Source of the DNA: Variovorax paradoxus
GTDB taxonomy: Bacteria; Pseudomonadota; Gammaproteobacteria; Burkholderiales; Burkholderiaceae_C
NCBI RefSeq assembly: GCF_018614875.1
Contig: NZ_JAGGNW010000010.1
Coordinates: 248,001 to 312,000 of the forward strand
Length of the DNA: 64,000 bases
Direction: 5' to 3'
Shown: one piece after another, positions 8,717-18,615 of the stretch
Layout of the letters: each line of letters starts with the position of its first letter
Numbering within the stretch: the first letter of the stretch is position 1
Made by a program: the position numbers and the translations under genes
Notes under the pieces: generated by a model
Databases searched by the model: none
What the model saw: the letters and a program-made list of their open reading frames with translations, nothing else
What the model was told of the DNA's origin: nothing

Positions 8717-9688
8717 ATGTCCCGCCGATCCTTTTTCCATGCCGCAACGATGGCCGCTGCCTGCGGGCTCCTTTGTCCCCTGGCGGCGCTCGCGCAGGCC
8801 TTTCCCGCCAAGCCGATCAAGCTGATCATTGCTTTTCCGGCCGGCGGACCGACCGACATCACGATGCGCCAGCTGGCCGACAACGCGAGCAAGATCCTCG
8901 GCCAGCCCGTCATCATCGACAACAAGCCCGGCGCCGGCGGCACCTTGCCCGCGCAGGCGCTGCAGACCGCGCAACCCGACGGCTACACCGTCGCGCAGAT
9001 TCCGCTCGGCGTGTTCCGCCTCGGCTACACCACCAAGATCAACTGGGACCCGCTCAAGGACATCGCGTACGTCCTCAACGTCACGGGCTATGCCTTCGGC
9101 ATCGTGGTGCCGGCCGACAGCCCGTTCAAGACCTGGGCCGACTTCGTCGCGTACGCCAAGGCCAATCCCGGCAGGCTCACCTACGGCTCGACCGGCAACC
9201 TGACGAGCCCGCACCTCACCACCGAGCTGATCGCACAGAAGGCCGGCATCCAGCTGCAGCACGTGCCCTACAAGGGCAGCGCCGACCTGATGCTCGCGGT
9301 GGTCAGCGGCCAGCTGATGGCGGCCGCCGACAGCACCGGCTTCGCGCCGCAGGTCGAGGCCGGCAAGCTGCGCGTGCTCAACACCTGGGGCGAGAAGCGC
9401 CTCGCCAAATTCCCCGAAGCGCCGACGCTGAAGGAACTGGGCTACGACATCGTGCAGAACTCGCCCTTCGGCATCGGCGCCCCCAAGGGCACGCCGCCCG
9501 AGGTGGTGAAGAAGCTGCACGACGCCTTCAAGCAGGCGATGGAAGAGCCGAGCTACGTGGCGTCGCTCGGCCGCTACGACATGCTGCCCAACTACATGAG
9601 CTCGGCAACGTACACCAAGTTTGCGCAGGACACAGTGGTGCGGGAGAAGGCGGTGATCGAGAAGCTGGGGCTGGCGAAGGAGAAGTGA
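8717..9688 (+). CDS. Bug/TctC-family tripartite tricarboxylate transporter binding protein
   Basis: 323 residues. A signal peptide of about 27 residues ends ALAQA, and the mature protein begins FPAKPIKLIIAFPAGGPTD, the hallmark first strand and ligand loop of the Bug family. These periplasmic proteins bind carboxylates or other small organic ligands, and many are orphans without adjacent TctA/TctB permeases, as here. Such genes are greatly expanded in Bordetella, Cupriavidus and Variovorax. It lies 91 bp downstream of the deacylase gene on the same strand, so it may belong to that transcription unit. The ligand is not predictable from sequence. Confidence 0.9.
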   Translation: MSRRSFFHAATMAAACGLLCPLAALAQAFPAKPIKLIIAFPAGGPTDITMRQLADNASKILGQPVIIDNKPGAGGTLPAQALQTAQPDGYTVAQIPLGVFRLGYTTKINWDPLKDIAYVLNVTGYAFGIVVPADSPFKTWADFVAYAKANPGRLTYGSTGNLTSPHLTTELIAQKAGIQLQHVPYKGSADLMLAVVSGQLMAAADSTGFAPQVEAGKLRVLNTWGEKRLAKFPEAPTLKELGYDIVQNSPFGIGAPKGTPPEVVKKLHDAFKQAMEEPSYVASLGRYDMLPNYMSSATYTKFAQDTVVREKAVIEKLGLAKEK

Positions 9689-9724
9689 GCCTGCGGCTTT
9701 CCTCCAGATCGCCCGTCAACCGGG

Positions 9725-10582
9725 TCAGCCAGGGCAATCAGTAGCGAGGGCCGGGCGCGCCGAGAGAATCGCGCGCGCCGCTTCGGCAAACCCCGCCCCG
9801 CGCTCGCCCTGCGTCACATAGCGCGGCAGGTGCTCCAGCTGCGGCACGAAGCGCGCGACGTTCGCCACGCCGATGCTGTGCGCGAAGGTGCGGAACATCA
9901 GCTGGTCGTTGGTGGAGTCGCCCACGTAGGCCCAGCGGTCCATCTCGTCGTCGAGCGTGCGGCCCCACAGCTCGCGCGTGATCCAGCGCGCGCCTTCGAG
10001 CTTGTCGTTGTCGCCGTACCAGCCGTTGATGTGGATGCTGCTCACGGTGGCGTGCATGCCCTCGCCGCGCATCAGCGCGACCACCTGCGCGATGGTGGCG
10101 TCGCTCAGCTGCACGAACTCGCTGTGGTCGATGGCGATGTCGGTCTCGCGCCCCGGTGAATCGGTGGCGCGCCCGACGCCCGGAATCTCGCGCTCGATGC
10201 GCGCCAGCACCGCCTGCATGCGGCTGAAATTCGCCGCGCGGGTTGCCGCGTCCTGCTGGTAGCGCTTCTCGATCCGACTGTCGGCGACGGGCAGCAGCGC
10301 CACCGCGCCGTTCTCCGCCACGATGGCGTCGATCGGCCAAGTGTCGACGAAGGGCAGGCTCCAGCCCACGGGCCGGCCGGTGATCGCCACGACGCAAAGG
10401 CCCGCCGCCTTGAGATCGCCGAGCGCGTGCAGCGCGTCGGCCGTGATGGCGCCTTCGGTGGTCAGCGTGTCGTCGATGTCCGTGAACACGCCGAGCAGAT
10501 GGCTGCGCGCAGCCTCGGGCCATTGCGCCAGCGGCAGCAGATGATGGGGCGAGGAGGGCAGGGCAGTCGGCTGCGCGTGCAT
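9725..10582 (-). CDS. HAD-superfamily (type IIB) sugar-phosphate phosphatase-like hydrolase
   Basis: 285 residues. Motif I is FTDIDDTLTTEG near residues 33-44, with the nucleophile and acid/base aspartates. Motif II is AITGRP, and motif IV reads VGDSTNDQLMF towards the C-terminus. The large cap between them is of the Cof/SPP/TPP type, so a sugar or polyol phosphate is the likely substrate. The gene ends against the Bug-protein gene and lies 21 bp downstream of the prfC stop on the same strand, so it is probably co-transcribed with prfC. Substrate unknown. Confidence 0.78.
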   Translation of the reverse strand: MHAQPTALPSSPHHLLPLAQWPEAARSHLLGVFTDIDDTLTTEGAITADALHALGDLKAAGLCVVAITGRPVGWSLPFVDTWPIDAIVAENGAVALLPVADSRIEKRYQQDAATRAANFSRMQAVLARIEREIPGVGRATDSPGRETDIAIDHSEFVQLSDATIAQVVALMRGEGMHATVSSIHINGWYGDNDKLEGARWITRELWGRTLDDEMDRWAYVGDSTNDQLMFRTFAHSIGVANVARFVPQLEHLPRYVTQGERGAGFAEAARAILSARPALATDCPG

Positions 10583-10603
10583 GGGGTGAGTCCCGCGTCG
10601 CGC

Positions 10604-12241
10604 CTAGCCCGCGCTCTGCAGCGCCAACCCCGCGTGCTCCCGCAGCGGATGGAAGTGGATCTTCGGAAAGCGCTCCTGCGCCAACCGCACGTCGTAGGGC
10701 GAGGTACACAGGAAGGCCAGCGTGTCCGCCGCGTCCTTCGCCATGCGCACCGGGTAGGCGTTGACGAACTCGCGCAGCTCGGCTGGCGTGTCGGCCGTGA
10801 TCCAGCGCGCACCCGTGTACTGGCAGCCTTCGAGCCGCACGTCGGCGTCGTACTCGGCCTTCAGGCGGTGCTGCACCACTTCGAACTGCAGCTGCCCGAC
10901 GGCACCCAGCAGCATCGGCCCGCCGACTTCGGGGCGGAACACCTGGATCGCACCTTCTTCGCCGAGCTGGGCCAGGCCCTGCTGCAGCTGCTTGGTGCGC
11001 AGCGGGTTCTTCAGGATCACCGTCATGAAAAGCTCGGGCGCGAAAAAGGGTAGCCCTGTGAACTGCAGGCTCGCGCCGTCGGTGATGGTGTCGCCCAGCT
11101 GCACGCCGCCGTGCGTGGTGAAGCCCACGATGTCGCCCGCATAGGCCTCTTCGACCGCCTCGCGGCGCTGGCTCATGAAGGTCACGACACTGGTGGGGCG
11201 CAGTTCCTTGGAGGTGCGCTGCACCTTGAGCTTCATGCCCGGCGTGTACTTGCCCGAGGCCATGCGCACGAAGGCGATGCGGTCGCGGTGGTTGGCGTCC
11301 ATGTTGGCCTGCACCTTGAAGACCACCCCCGCAAAGTCCTTGTCCTCGGGCTGGATCTCCTTCACCACGGGCTGGCGGTTGACCATCGTGGTGCTGGTGC
11401 GCGACTGCGGCTGCGGCGCGAGGTCGACCAGCGCATCGAGCACTTCCATCACGCCGAAGTTGTTCACGCCCGAGCCGAAGAACACCGGCGTCTGCCTGCC
11501 GGCCAAGAAGGCTTCGCGGTCCCAGGTGGGCGAGGCGCCGGTGGCCAACTCCATGCTGTCCATGGCGGATTCGAAATCGGCGCCGAAGCGCTTCGTGAGC
11601 GTTTCGCGCTCGGTCAGCGCGATGGTCTCGAAGTCGTGCGGCAGCCGTTCGCTGCCCGACTCGAACACCGTCATCGTCTGCGTGCGCAGGTTCATGATCC
11701 CGCGGAAGCTCTTGCCCTGGCCGACGGGCCAGGTCATCGGCACGCAGGGCATGCCCAGCTCGCGCTCCACTTCGTCGAGGATGTCGAGCGGCTCGCGCAC
11801 TTCGCGGTCCATCTTGTTGACGAAGGTGATGATGGGCGTGTCGCGCTGGCGGCAGACCTCGATCAGCCGCCGCGTCTGCGCTTCCACGCCGTTGGCCGCG
11901 TCGATCACCATCAAGGCCGAGTCGACGGCCGTCAGCACGCGGTAGGTGTCTTCGGAGAAGTCCTTGTGGCCGGGCGTGTCGAGCAGGTTGATCACGTGGT
12001 CGCGGTACAGCATCTGCATGACCGACGAAGCCACAGAGATGCCGCGCTGCTTCTCGATTTCCATCCAGTCGGAGGTGGCATGGCGCGAGGCCTTGCGCGC
12101 CTTCACCGAGCCGGCGATCTGGATCGCGCCGGAGAACAGCAGCAGCTTCTCGGTCAGCGTGGTCTTACCGGCGTCGGGGTGGGAAATGATCGCGAAGGTG
12201 CGACGGCGGCGGGTTTCGGCAACAAAAGACAAAATGGGCAA
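10604..12241 (-). CDS. prfC: Peptide chain release factor 3
   Basis: 545 residues, a translational GTPase that recycles RF1/RF2 from the ribosome after termination. G1 is at about residues 21-28 (HPDAGKTT), G3 reads LLDTPGHKDFSEDTYR and G4 is FVNKMDR. The segment SDWMEIEKQRGISV is the switch I region typical of RF3, and the C-terminal RF3 domain carries QLQFEVVQHRLKAEY. The start codon appears to be TTG (12241); a second TTG at 12232 would begin directly before SFVAET. Neither has a strong ribosome-binding site. Confidence 0.95.
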   Translation of the reverse strand: MPILSFVAETRRRRTFAIISHPDAGKTTLTEKLLLFSGAIQIAGSVKARKASRHATSDWMEIEKQRGISVASSVMQMLYRDHVINLLDTPGHKDFSEDTYRVLTAVDSALMVIDAANGVEAQTRRLIEVCRQRDTPIITFVNKMDREVREPLDILDEVERELGMPCVPMTWPVGQGKSFRGIMNLRTQTMTVFESGSERLPHDFETIALTERETLTKRFGADFESAMDSMELATGASPTWDREAFLAGRQTPVFFGSGVNNFGVMEVLDALVDLAPQPQSRTSTTMVNRQPVVKEIQPEDKDFAGVVFKVQANMDANHRDRIAFVRMASGKYTPGMKLKVQRTSKELRPTSVVTFMSQRREAVEEAYAGDIVGFTTHGGVQLGDTITDGASLQFTGLPFFAPELFMTVILKNPLRTKQLQQGLAQLGEEGAIQVFRPEVGGPMLLGAVGQLQFEVVQHRLKAEYDADVRLEGCQYTGARWITADTPAELREFVNAYPVRMAKDAADTLAFLCTSPYDVRLAQERFPKIHFHPLREHAGLALQSAG

Positions 12242-12308
12242 TCTGCGGGGGAATGGCCCGATTTTAGAAGGCGGCCCCGAGCCGCCTGCCCGACTCGCCG
12301 AAAACGCC

Positions 12309-12803
12309 TTACTTGCGCTGCAGCATCCTGGTCACTTCATCCACATTGGCCTGAATGCGCTGGCGCACCAGTTCGAAGGCATCGGCCTGCGACTTGGCGG
12401 CGAGGTTGGCCAGCTCCTTGACGTCGTCGATGGCGCGCTGGAACGACTGGCGGCCGAGTTCGTCGAGCTTGGCGAGGTTGGCCTTGGCATCCTTGCCGGG
12501 CATTTCCTTGGCGGCCGTCTGCCACTCGGCGATGGCGTTCTTGATCATTTCCGTCTGCCGCTGCACCACGGTCTGCAGGCCCTGGTAGGACTTTTCGTTC
12601 GCCTGCATCAGCGCCTGGAGGTCCTTTTGCCCGCTTTCGAGCAGCTTGCCCGCGCCGCCGGTCAGGTTGAGTTCCTGCAGGCGGTCGGTCATGGCCTTGA
12701 GATTCTTCATCGGATTGAGTATCTCGGCGGCATCGGGGGCCGCACTGGTGCTGCTGCTGCTGGCAGTGGTCTTCTTCGCGGAGGCTTTCTTGGCAGTGGC
12801 CAT
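12309..12803 (-). CDS. Phasin family protein
   Basis: 164 residues. The N-terminus is Lys/Ala/Ser-rich (MATAKKASAKKTTASSSS), and the remainder is predicted to be almost entirely alpha-helical and coiled-coil, with no membrane segment or signal peptide. This matches small phasin-like proteins, which coat polyhydroxyalkanoate granules in storage-forming betaproteobacteria. An AGGAG site sits seven bases before ATG 12803. The role is assigned on composition, length and helical pattern, so a general helical scaffold protein cannot be excluded. It is divergent from ahcY. Confidence 0.7.
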   Translation of the reverse strand: MATAKKASAKKTTASSSSTSAAPDAAEILNPMKNLKAMTDRLQELNLTGGAGKLLESGQKDLQALMQANEKSYQGLQTVVQRQTEMIKNAIAEWQTAAKEMPGKDAKANLAKLDELGRQSFQRAIDDVKELANLAAKSQADAFELVRQRIQANVDEVTRMLQRK

Positions 12804-12986
12804 GGTGCGGTATCTCCTGGTGTCGTGTGAACGGTGAGGGATGACAAGGACCGGGCGGACGGCAAAGTCCGGTGCCACGATACGCCGGGCGGGCATCGCA
12901 GAGGGTGCCCGCCCGGAAATTTTGCCTGCGGGATTTCCCTGGGTCCTGGCGAATCGCGCTTTCCGGCATGTGGGATGCCCCGGCGA

Positions 12987-13015
12987 TTGGCTCGCCTTGC
13001 TGCCCCGTTTACAAT
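12987..13015 (+). promoter_or_regulatory. Promoter of the ahcY operon
   Basis: TTGGCT (12987-12992), a 17-bp spacer and TACAAT (13010-13015) form a good sigma-70 promoter. The predicted start, near 13022, coincides with the first base of the SAH riboswitch. Confidence 0.65.
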
Positions 13016-13021
13016 CCGCCG

Positions 13022-13086
13022 TTCCGAGGAGCGTTGCAGCGCCGTCAGGCGTGAGGCTCGGACCACATCGCAACCACGCTCACCCG
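13022..13086 (+). ncRNA. S-adenosylhomocysteine (SAH) riboswitch
   Basis: The 5' leader of ahcY carries the SAH-aptamer pattern. CCGAG (13024-13028) pairs with CTCGG (13057-13061), and GAGCGT (13029-13034) pairs with ACGCTC (13076-13081). These helices interleave as a pseudoknot, as in the known aptamer. SAH riboswitches are known to turn on SAH-recycling genes when SAH accumulates, and the position directly before ahcY and just after a promoter fits this. Confidence 0.88.
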
Positions 13087-13103
13087 CTGTTCTCGCGGTG
13101 AGC
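13078..13103 (+). promoter_or_regulatory. Probable expression-platform hairpin of the SAH riboswitch
   Basis: GCTCACC (13078-13084) pairs with GGTGAGC (13097-13103), extended by two G-C pairs past a one-base bulge. Bases 13078-13081 also form the aptamer's pseudoknot helix, so the two folds exclude each other. The hairpin is not followed by a U-run, so a simple intrinsic terminator is doubtful. Confidence 0.5.
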
Positions 13104-13154
13104 CTTTCCCCCGAACGCAGTGGCACCTTTCAAACTAGCTTTGTTGGAGTTCTC

Positions 13155-14593
<1,439 letters not shown>

Positions 14594-14594
<1 letters not shown>

Positions 14595-15382
14595 TGCGCG
14601 CTGATCAATTGCTGGTCGAACGCGGCCTCGCCGCTTCGCGCTCGCAGGCCGTGCGGCTGATTGCCGGCGGCATGCGCTGGCGCGATGCGGGCACCGCGGA
14701 TGCGTGGCGCCCGGTGGCGAAGAACCGTGACGAGGTGCCCGAGTCCGCCGAGCTCGAACTCGACGACGCGGCCGAGGCGCGCTACGTCTCGCGCGGCGGG
14801 CTCAAGCTCGAAGGCGCGCTGGCGGCCAGCGGTGTCAGCGCCGTCGGCAAGCTGTGCCTCGACGTGGGCCAGTCGACCGGCGGCTTCACCGATTGCCTGC
14901 TGCAAGGCGGCGCCGCCAAGGTGGTGGGCGTCGACGTCGGCCACGGGCAGCTGCATCCGCGGCTGCGCGAGGACGAGCGCGTGGTGGCCATCGAAGGCAT
15001 CAATGCGCGTGCGTTGTCGCCCGACGATCTGCAGGAAGAAGGCGAAGAGCCGTCCGAGCTGCGCTTCGACCTGATCGTGGGCGACCTGTCGTTCATCTCG
15101 CTCACGCTGGTGCTGCCGGCCGTGGTGCCGTTCCTGGCCCACGACGGCCACCTGCTGGTGCTTGTCAAGCCGCAGTTCGAACTGCAGCCCGGGCAGGTCG
15201 GCAAGGGCGGCATCGTGCGCGATGCGTCGATGTATGCGGTGGTCGAGAAGCGCCTGCGCGATGCCTGCGAGGCACTCGAACTGCGCGTGCTGCGGTGGTT
15301 CGACAGCCCGATTGCCGGCGGCGACGGAAACCGCGAATTTTTCATTCACGCCGTTCGCGCGGTTCGCGCGGACGGCTCTTGA
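14594..15382 (+). CDS. tlyA: TlyA-family rRNA 2'-O-methyltransferase / hemolysin-like protein
   Basis: 262 residues. An S4 RNA-binding domain occupies about residues 1-60 (MRADQLLVERGLAASRSQA), followed by an FtsJ-type Rossmann methyltransferase. The SAM loop is near residue 91 (LDVGQSTGGFTDCLLQ) and the catalytic-face strand reads DLIVGDLSFISL. TlyA proteins methylate ribosomal RNA riboses in some bacteria; the older hemolysin name is not an established activity here. The start overlaps the ahcY stop, so the methyltransferase is translated with the enzyme that removes its by-product. Confidence 0.88.
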
Positions 15383-15392
15383 GGAGACGCAA

Positions 15393-16217
15393 GTGCGCCT
15401 TCCGCTGAGCTTCGAATTCTTTCCGACCAAGACGCCCGAAGGCGCGGTCAAGCTGCGCGCGGTGCGCCAGCAGCTGTATGCGCGCAAGCCCGAGTTCTGC
15501 TCGGTGACGTACGGCGCCGGCGGCTCCACGCACCAGGGCACTTTCGGTGCGGTGCAGGAGATCCTTTCCGAGGGCGTCGATGCCGCCAGCCATTTCTCGT
15601 GCATCGGCGCCACGCGCGCCACCGTGCGCGAACAGCTGGCCGAACTCAAGGCCATGGGCGTGAAGCGCCTGGTCGCCCTGCGCGGCGACCTGCCGAGCGG
15701 CTACGGCATCGGCGGCGAGTTCCAGTATGCGAGCGACCTCGTGGCGTTCATCCGCGAAGAGACCGGCCGCGACTTCCACATCGAGGTGGCCTGCTACCCC
15801 GAGGTGCATCCCCAGGCACGCTCGCCCGAGGCCGACCTGCAGGCCTTCGCCACCAAGGTAAGGGCCGGCGCCGACTCGGCGATTACGCAGTATTTCTTCA
15901 GCCCCGAGGCGTATTTCCGCTTTGTCGACGACACCCGCAAGCTGGGGCTCGACACGCCGATCGTGCCGGGCGTCATGCCGATCACCAGCTCGACGCAGCT
16001 GATGCGCTTCTCGGACGCCTGCGGCGCCGAGATCCCGCGCTGGATCCGCCTGCGGCTGCAGGGCTTCGGCGACGACACGGCATCCATCAAGGCTTTCGGC
16101 CTCGACGTGGTGACCGACCTCTGCGCGCGCCTGCAGGGCGGCGGCGCACCGGCGCTGCACTTCTACACGATGAACCAGTCGACGGCGACGCTGGCTGTAT
16201 TGGAGCGCCTCGGTTGA
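15393..16217 (+). CDS. metF: Methylenetetrahydrofolate reductase
   Basis: 274 residues, an FAD-dependent TIM barrel that makes 5-methyltetrahydrofolate for methionine synthesis. The N-terminus LSFEFFPTKTPEG carries the catalytic glutamate region, and CSVTYGAGGSTHQGT and LRGDLPSG follow in the family's order. The start is GTG 15393 with GAGGAGA at 15381-15387. It completes a methyl-cycle operon with ahcY. Its TGA overlaps a TTG start of the next gene. Confidence 0.95.
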   Translation: MRLPLSFEFFPTKTPEGAVKLRAVRQQLYARKPEFCSVTYGAGGSTHQGTFGAVQEILSEGVDAASHFSCIGATRATVREQLAELKAMGVKRLVALRGDLPSGYGIGGEFQYASDLVAFIREETGRDFHIEVACYPEVHPQARSPEADLQAFATKVRAGADSAITQYFFSPEAYFRFVDDTRKLGLDTPIVPGVMPITSSTQLMRFSDACGAEIPRWIRLRLQGFGDDTASIKAFGLDVVTDLCARLQGGGAPALHFYTMNQSTATLAVLERLG

Positions 16218-16924
16218 AGGGGGCGCGTCCAGGAGCGGGGAGCCCGCTGCGCGCGGCGTTTCGGGTTGCGCTTGTCGCGGCAACCTGTGCGCTGGCCGGC
16301 TGTGCGATGCCCCCCGCCACCGAGGGCGGGCAGACCGACAACGACGCCAAGCTCCTGCCCCTGCCGCGCAAATTGGCGGTACCGCCGGGCGCGCCGGCTC
16401 GATCGAACGTGCCTTCGGTTCGCTACGACCTTGCCGTGTCCGGCACCGGCGAGCTGGGGCCCGACGACGGCGTACCCGGCGATGGCAGCTCCCGCGAGAT
16501 CTTCGAGCGCGGCGGGGCCTCCTGGTACGGCATCCCATTCCACCAACGCAAGACCGCGAGCGGCGAGCGCTTCGACATGATGGCCCTGACGGCGGCCCAC
16601 AAGACCTTGCCGTTCAATACCCGTGTCTGCGTGCGCAGCCTGGTCAACGGCAGCGAGGTGCTGGTGCGCATCACCGACCGGGGACCTTATGCGCAAGGCC
16701 GCATCATCGACCTGAGCCGTGCCGCGGCCGAGCGCATCAACCTGATCGGGCTCGGCATCAAGCAGGTCGCGCTGACGATCGTCGACCACGAGGGCATGCG
16801 CTGCGGCGGCGTCGCCGTGGAGCCGGGCGAGGCCGCGCCACCGGTGGCACCGGGCGCTGATCGCCCCAAGGCCGCCGTTCCGGAGCGCCGCAAGGCGATC
16901 GTGCCGCCGCGCCGCCGCCGATGA
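16214..16924 (+). CDS. rlpA: RlpA-like septal ring lipoprotein (lytic transglycosylase family)
   Basis: 236 residues if TTG 16214 is the start; this gives a TTGA overlap with metF and a GGAG about nine bases upstream. A lipoprotein signal ends LAGC with the lipidated Cys at residue 30. After a disordered stretch comes the double-psi beta-barrel, about residues 97-190: GGASWYGIPFH, KTASGERFDM and VRITDRGPYAQGRIIDLS. These cover the family's conserved catalytic Asp and hydrophobic core. RlpA proteins cleave denuded glycan at the septum in some bacteria. The usual C-terminal SPOR domain is absent; the tail is Pro/Arg-rich. The barrel is certain, the enzymatic activity is inferred. Confidence 0.85.
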   Translation: MKGARPGAGSPLRAAFRVALVAATCALAGCAMPPATEGGQTDNDAKLLPLPRKLAVPPGAPARSNVPSVRYDLAVSGTGELGPDDGVPGDGSSREIFERGGASWYGIPFHQRKTASGERFDMMALTAAHKTLPFNTRVCVRSLVNGSEVLVRITDRGPYAQGRIIDLSRAAAERINLIGLGIKQVALTIVDHEGMRCGGVAVEPGEAAPPVAPGADRPKAAVPERRKAIVPPRRRR

Positions 16925-16933
16925 CCGGTTTCG

Positions 16934-17884
16934 TCAGCCGCCGGAATCGAGCGAGAAGGCCGCGTTCCGGTCTTGCGCCAGCCGCTCCACCAGCTGGGGC
17001 AATGCGGCCGCGAGCAGCGGCTTCAGGGTGTAGGGCGGGTTGATCAGGAACATGCCGCTGGCCGGCAAGCCGGGGCGCTGGGTTTCACCCGTCGGCGTGG
17101 TGGTCAGCTTGCTCGACTTGACCGTGAGCGTGGCGTGCAGCCAGGGCTTGCCGGCCTTGGTGGCCAGCGTCTTGAGCCGGCGCGGCAGGTCGTGCGCCTC
17201 GGGACGCGGAATGATCGGGTACCAGACGGCGTAGGTGCCGGTTGCAAAGCGCTTGAGCGCCTCGGCCGCGAAGTCGAGCACGCGGCCGTAGTCGCTCTTG
17301 ATTTCGTAGCTCGGGTCCATCAGCACCAGCGCGCGGCGCGAGGGCGGCGGCAGGAATTTGGTGGCGCTGCCGAAACCGTCTTCGCGCAGCACGGCGATCT
17401 GCCGGCCGGCCTCCAGCTGCGCGATGTTGGCGTCCAGCGTGCGTGCGTCGGTGGGATGCAGTTCGAACAGCTTGAGCTTGTCGTGGTCGCGCAGCAGGTG
17501 CTGCACGATGAACGGCGAGCCGGGATAGATGCGGGCGCCGCCCTTGGGGTTGAAGTCGTGGATCACGCTCAGATAGCGCGCAATGGCGTCGGCCAGCGGC
17601 GCCTCGGCTTCGGGTGCTGCCTTCTTGGTGGCCGACTTAGCAGCAGGGGCCGTGGAAGCAGGGGGCTTTTTCTCGGCCAGCAGGCGCAGGATGCCCTCGG
17701 CGGCTTCCCCGCTGGTGCCGGCGTAGTCGCCGTCGAGCCGGTAGAGGCCGGCGCCGGCATGGGTGTCGACGACCGTCAGCGCTGCCTCTTTTTCAAGCAG
17801 ATGGTCGAGCGTGGCAATCAGCACCGTGTGCTTGAGCACGTCGGCGTGGTTGCCGGCATGGAAGGCGTGGCGGTAACTGAACAT
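16934..17884 (-). CDS. rlmJ: 23S rRNA (adenine-2030-N6)-methyltransferase
   Basis: 316 residues. The N-terminus MFSYRHAFHAGNHADVLKH is diagnostic of RlmJ, which methylates A2030 of 23S rRNA. The SAM loop lies near residues 41-49 (DTHAGAGLY) and the catalytic motif is DPSYE near residue 190, with Ser at the third position of the more common DPPY. An Ala/Lys/Pro-rich insert at about residues 72-98 (KPPASTAPAAKSATKKAAPE) makes it roughly 30 residues longer than the E. coli enzyme. It is divergent from the lipoprotein gene at 17956 and convergent with rlpA. Confidence 0.92.
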   Translation of the reverse strand: MFSYRHAFHAGNHADVLKHTVLIATLDHLLEKEAALTVVDTHAGAGLYRLDGDYAGTSGEAAEGILRLLAEKKPPASTAPAAKSATKKAAPEAEAPLADAIARYLSVIHDFNPKGGARIYPGSPFIVQHLLRDHDKLKLFELHPTDARTLDANIAQLEAGRQIAVLREDGFGSATKFLPPPSRRALVLMDPSYEIKSDYGRVLDFAAEALKRFATGTYAVWYPIIPRPEAHDLPRRLKTLATKAGKPWLHATLTVKSSKLTTTPTGETQRPGLPASGMFLINPPYTLKPLLAAALPQLVERLAQDRNAAFSLDSGG

Positions 17885-17955
17885 GGAAATGGACCTGGGT
17901 AGTGAAGGGGACGCTAGACTCGCCGCCGCAACATTGAATTACAAAGAGGGCGTCG

Positions 17956-18615
17956 ATGCGAGGAGCTGGATGGCGATTTTGGGGCCTGTGCATCGGCGCG
18001 GGCGTTTTGTCTATTTTGACGGGCTGCGCGTCCGTCACGCACGGCACGATGCAAAACGTGAAGATCGAGACTCTCACGTCCACCGGCCAGGTGATCGACG
18101 GGGCCCGGTGCCTGGTGAGCAACGAGCGCAACGATGCCTCGGTTCGCTCCGGGCAGACCCTGCCGATCCGGCGCTCCGGCGCCAACCTGGACATCGAATG
18201 CAATCATCCCGGCCAGCCGCCGGCGACCGGGCAGGCGATCTCGCGTGCCAACGTGGGCATGGCCGGCAATTTGCTGATCGGCGGCGTGGTCGGCGCAGTG
18301 ATCGATTCGGGCACCGGTGCCGGTTTCAACTACCCGAGCTGGATTCGGATGGTCTTCGGTGAAGCGCGCAGCTTCGACCGCAGCGCGCAAACGGGCGACG
18401 GACCGACGGCCGGCATCAAGATCGGCACCAACGAGCTGGCCGCCGCGCCTGCCGCACCCGCACCCGCGCCAGCACCGATTCCTGCACCCGCACCCGCAGC
18501 ATCCGTCGCCGTTGCCGCGCCTTCCGCCGCTTTGGTCCGGGCGCCATCGCTGATCCGGCCCGGAGGCCACGTCTCGATGGACGATCTCGGGGCATTGCTG
18601 CCCGCCAGGCCATGA
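17956..18615 (+). CDS. Putative lipoprotein with Pro/Ala-rich C-terminal region
   Basis: 219 residues. A lipoprotein signal with lipobox LTGC gives a lipidated Cys at residue 24. The mature domain (about 25-150) begins SVTHGTMQNVKIETLTSTG and contains a glycine-rich hydrophobic patch (GNLLIGGVVGAVIDSG) typical of small outer-membrane lipoproteins. Residues 158-190 are an Ala-Pro repeat (APAPAPAPIPAPAP). I do not recognise the family. A good AAAGAGGG site precedes ATG 17956. Its stop overlaps the start of the next gene (ATGA), so it is co-translated with the protease-like protein. Confidence 0.75.
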   Translation: MRGAGWRFWGLCIGAGVLSILTGCASVTHGTMQNVKIETLTSTGQVIDGARCLVSNERNDASVRSGQTLPIRRSGANLDIECNHPGQPPATGQAISRANVGMAGNLLIGGVVGAVIDSGTGAGFNYPSWIRMVFGEARSFDRSAQTGDGPTAGIKIGTNELAAAPAAPAPAPAPIPAPAPAASVAVAAPSAALVRAPSLIRPGGHVSMDDLGALLPARP

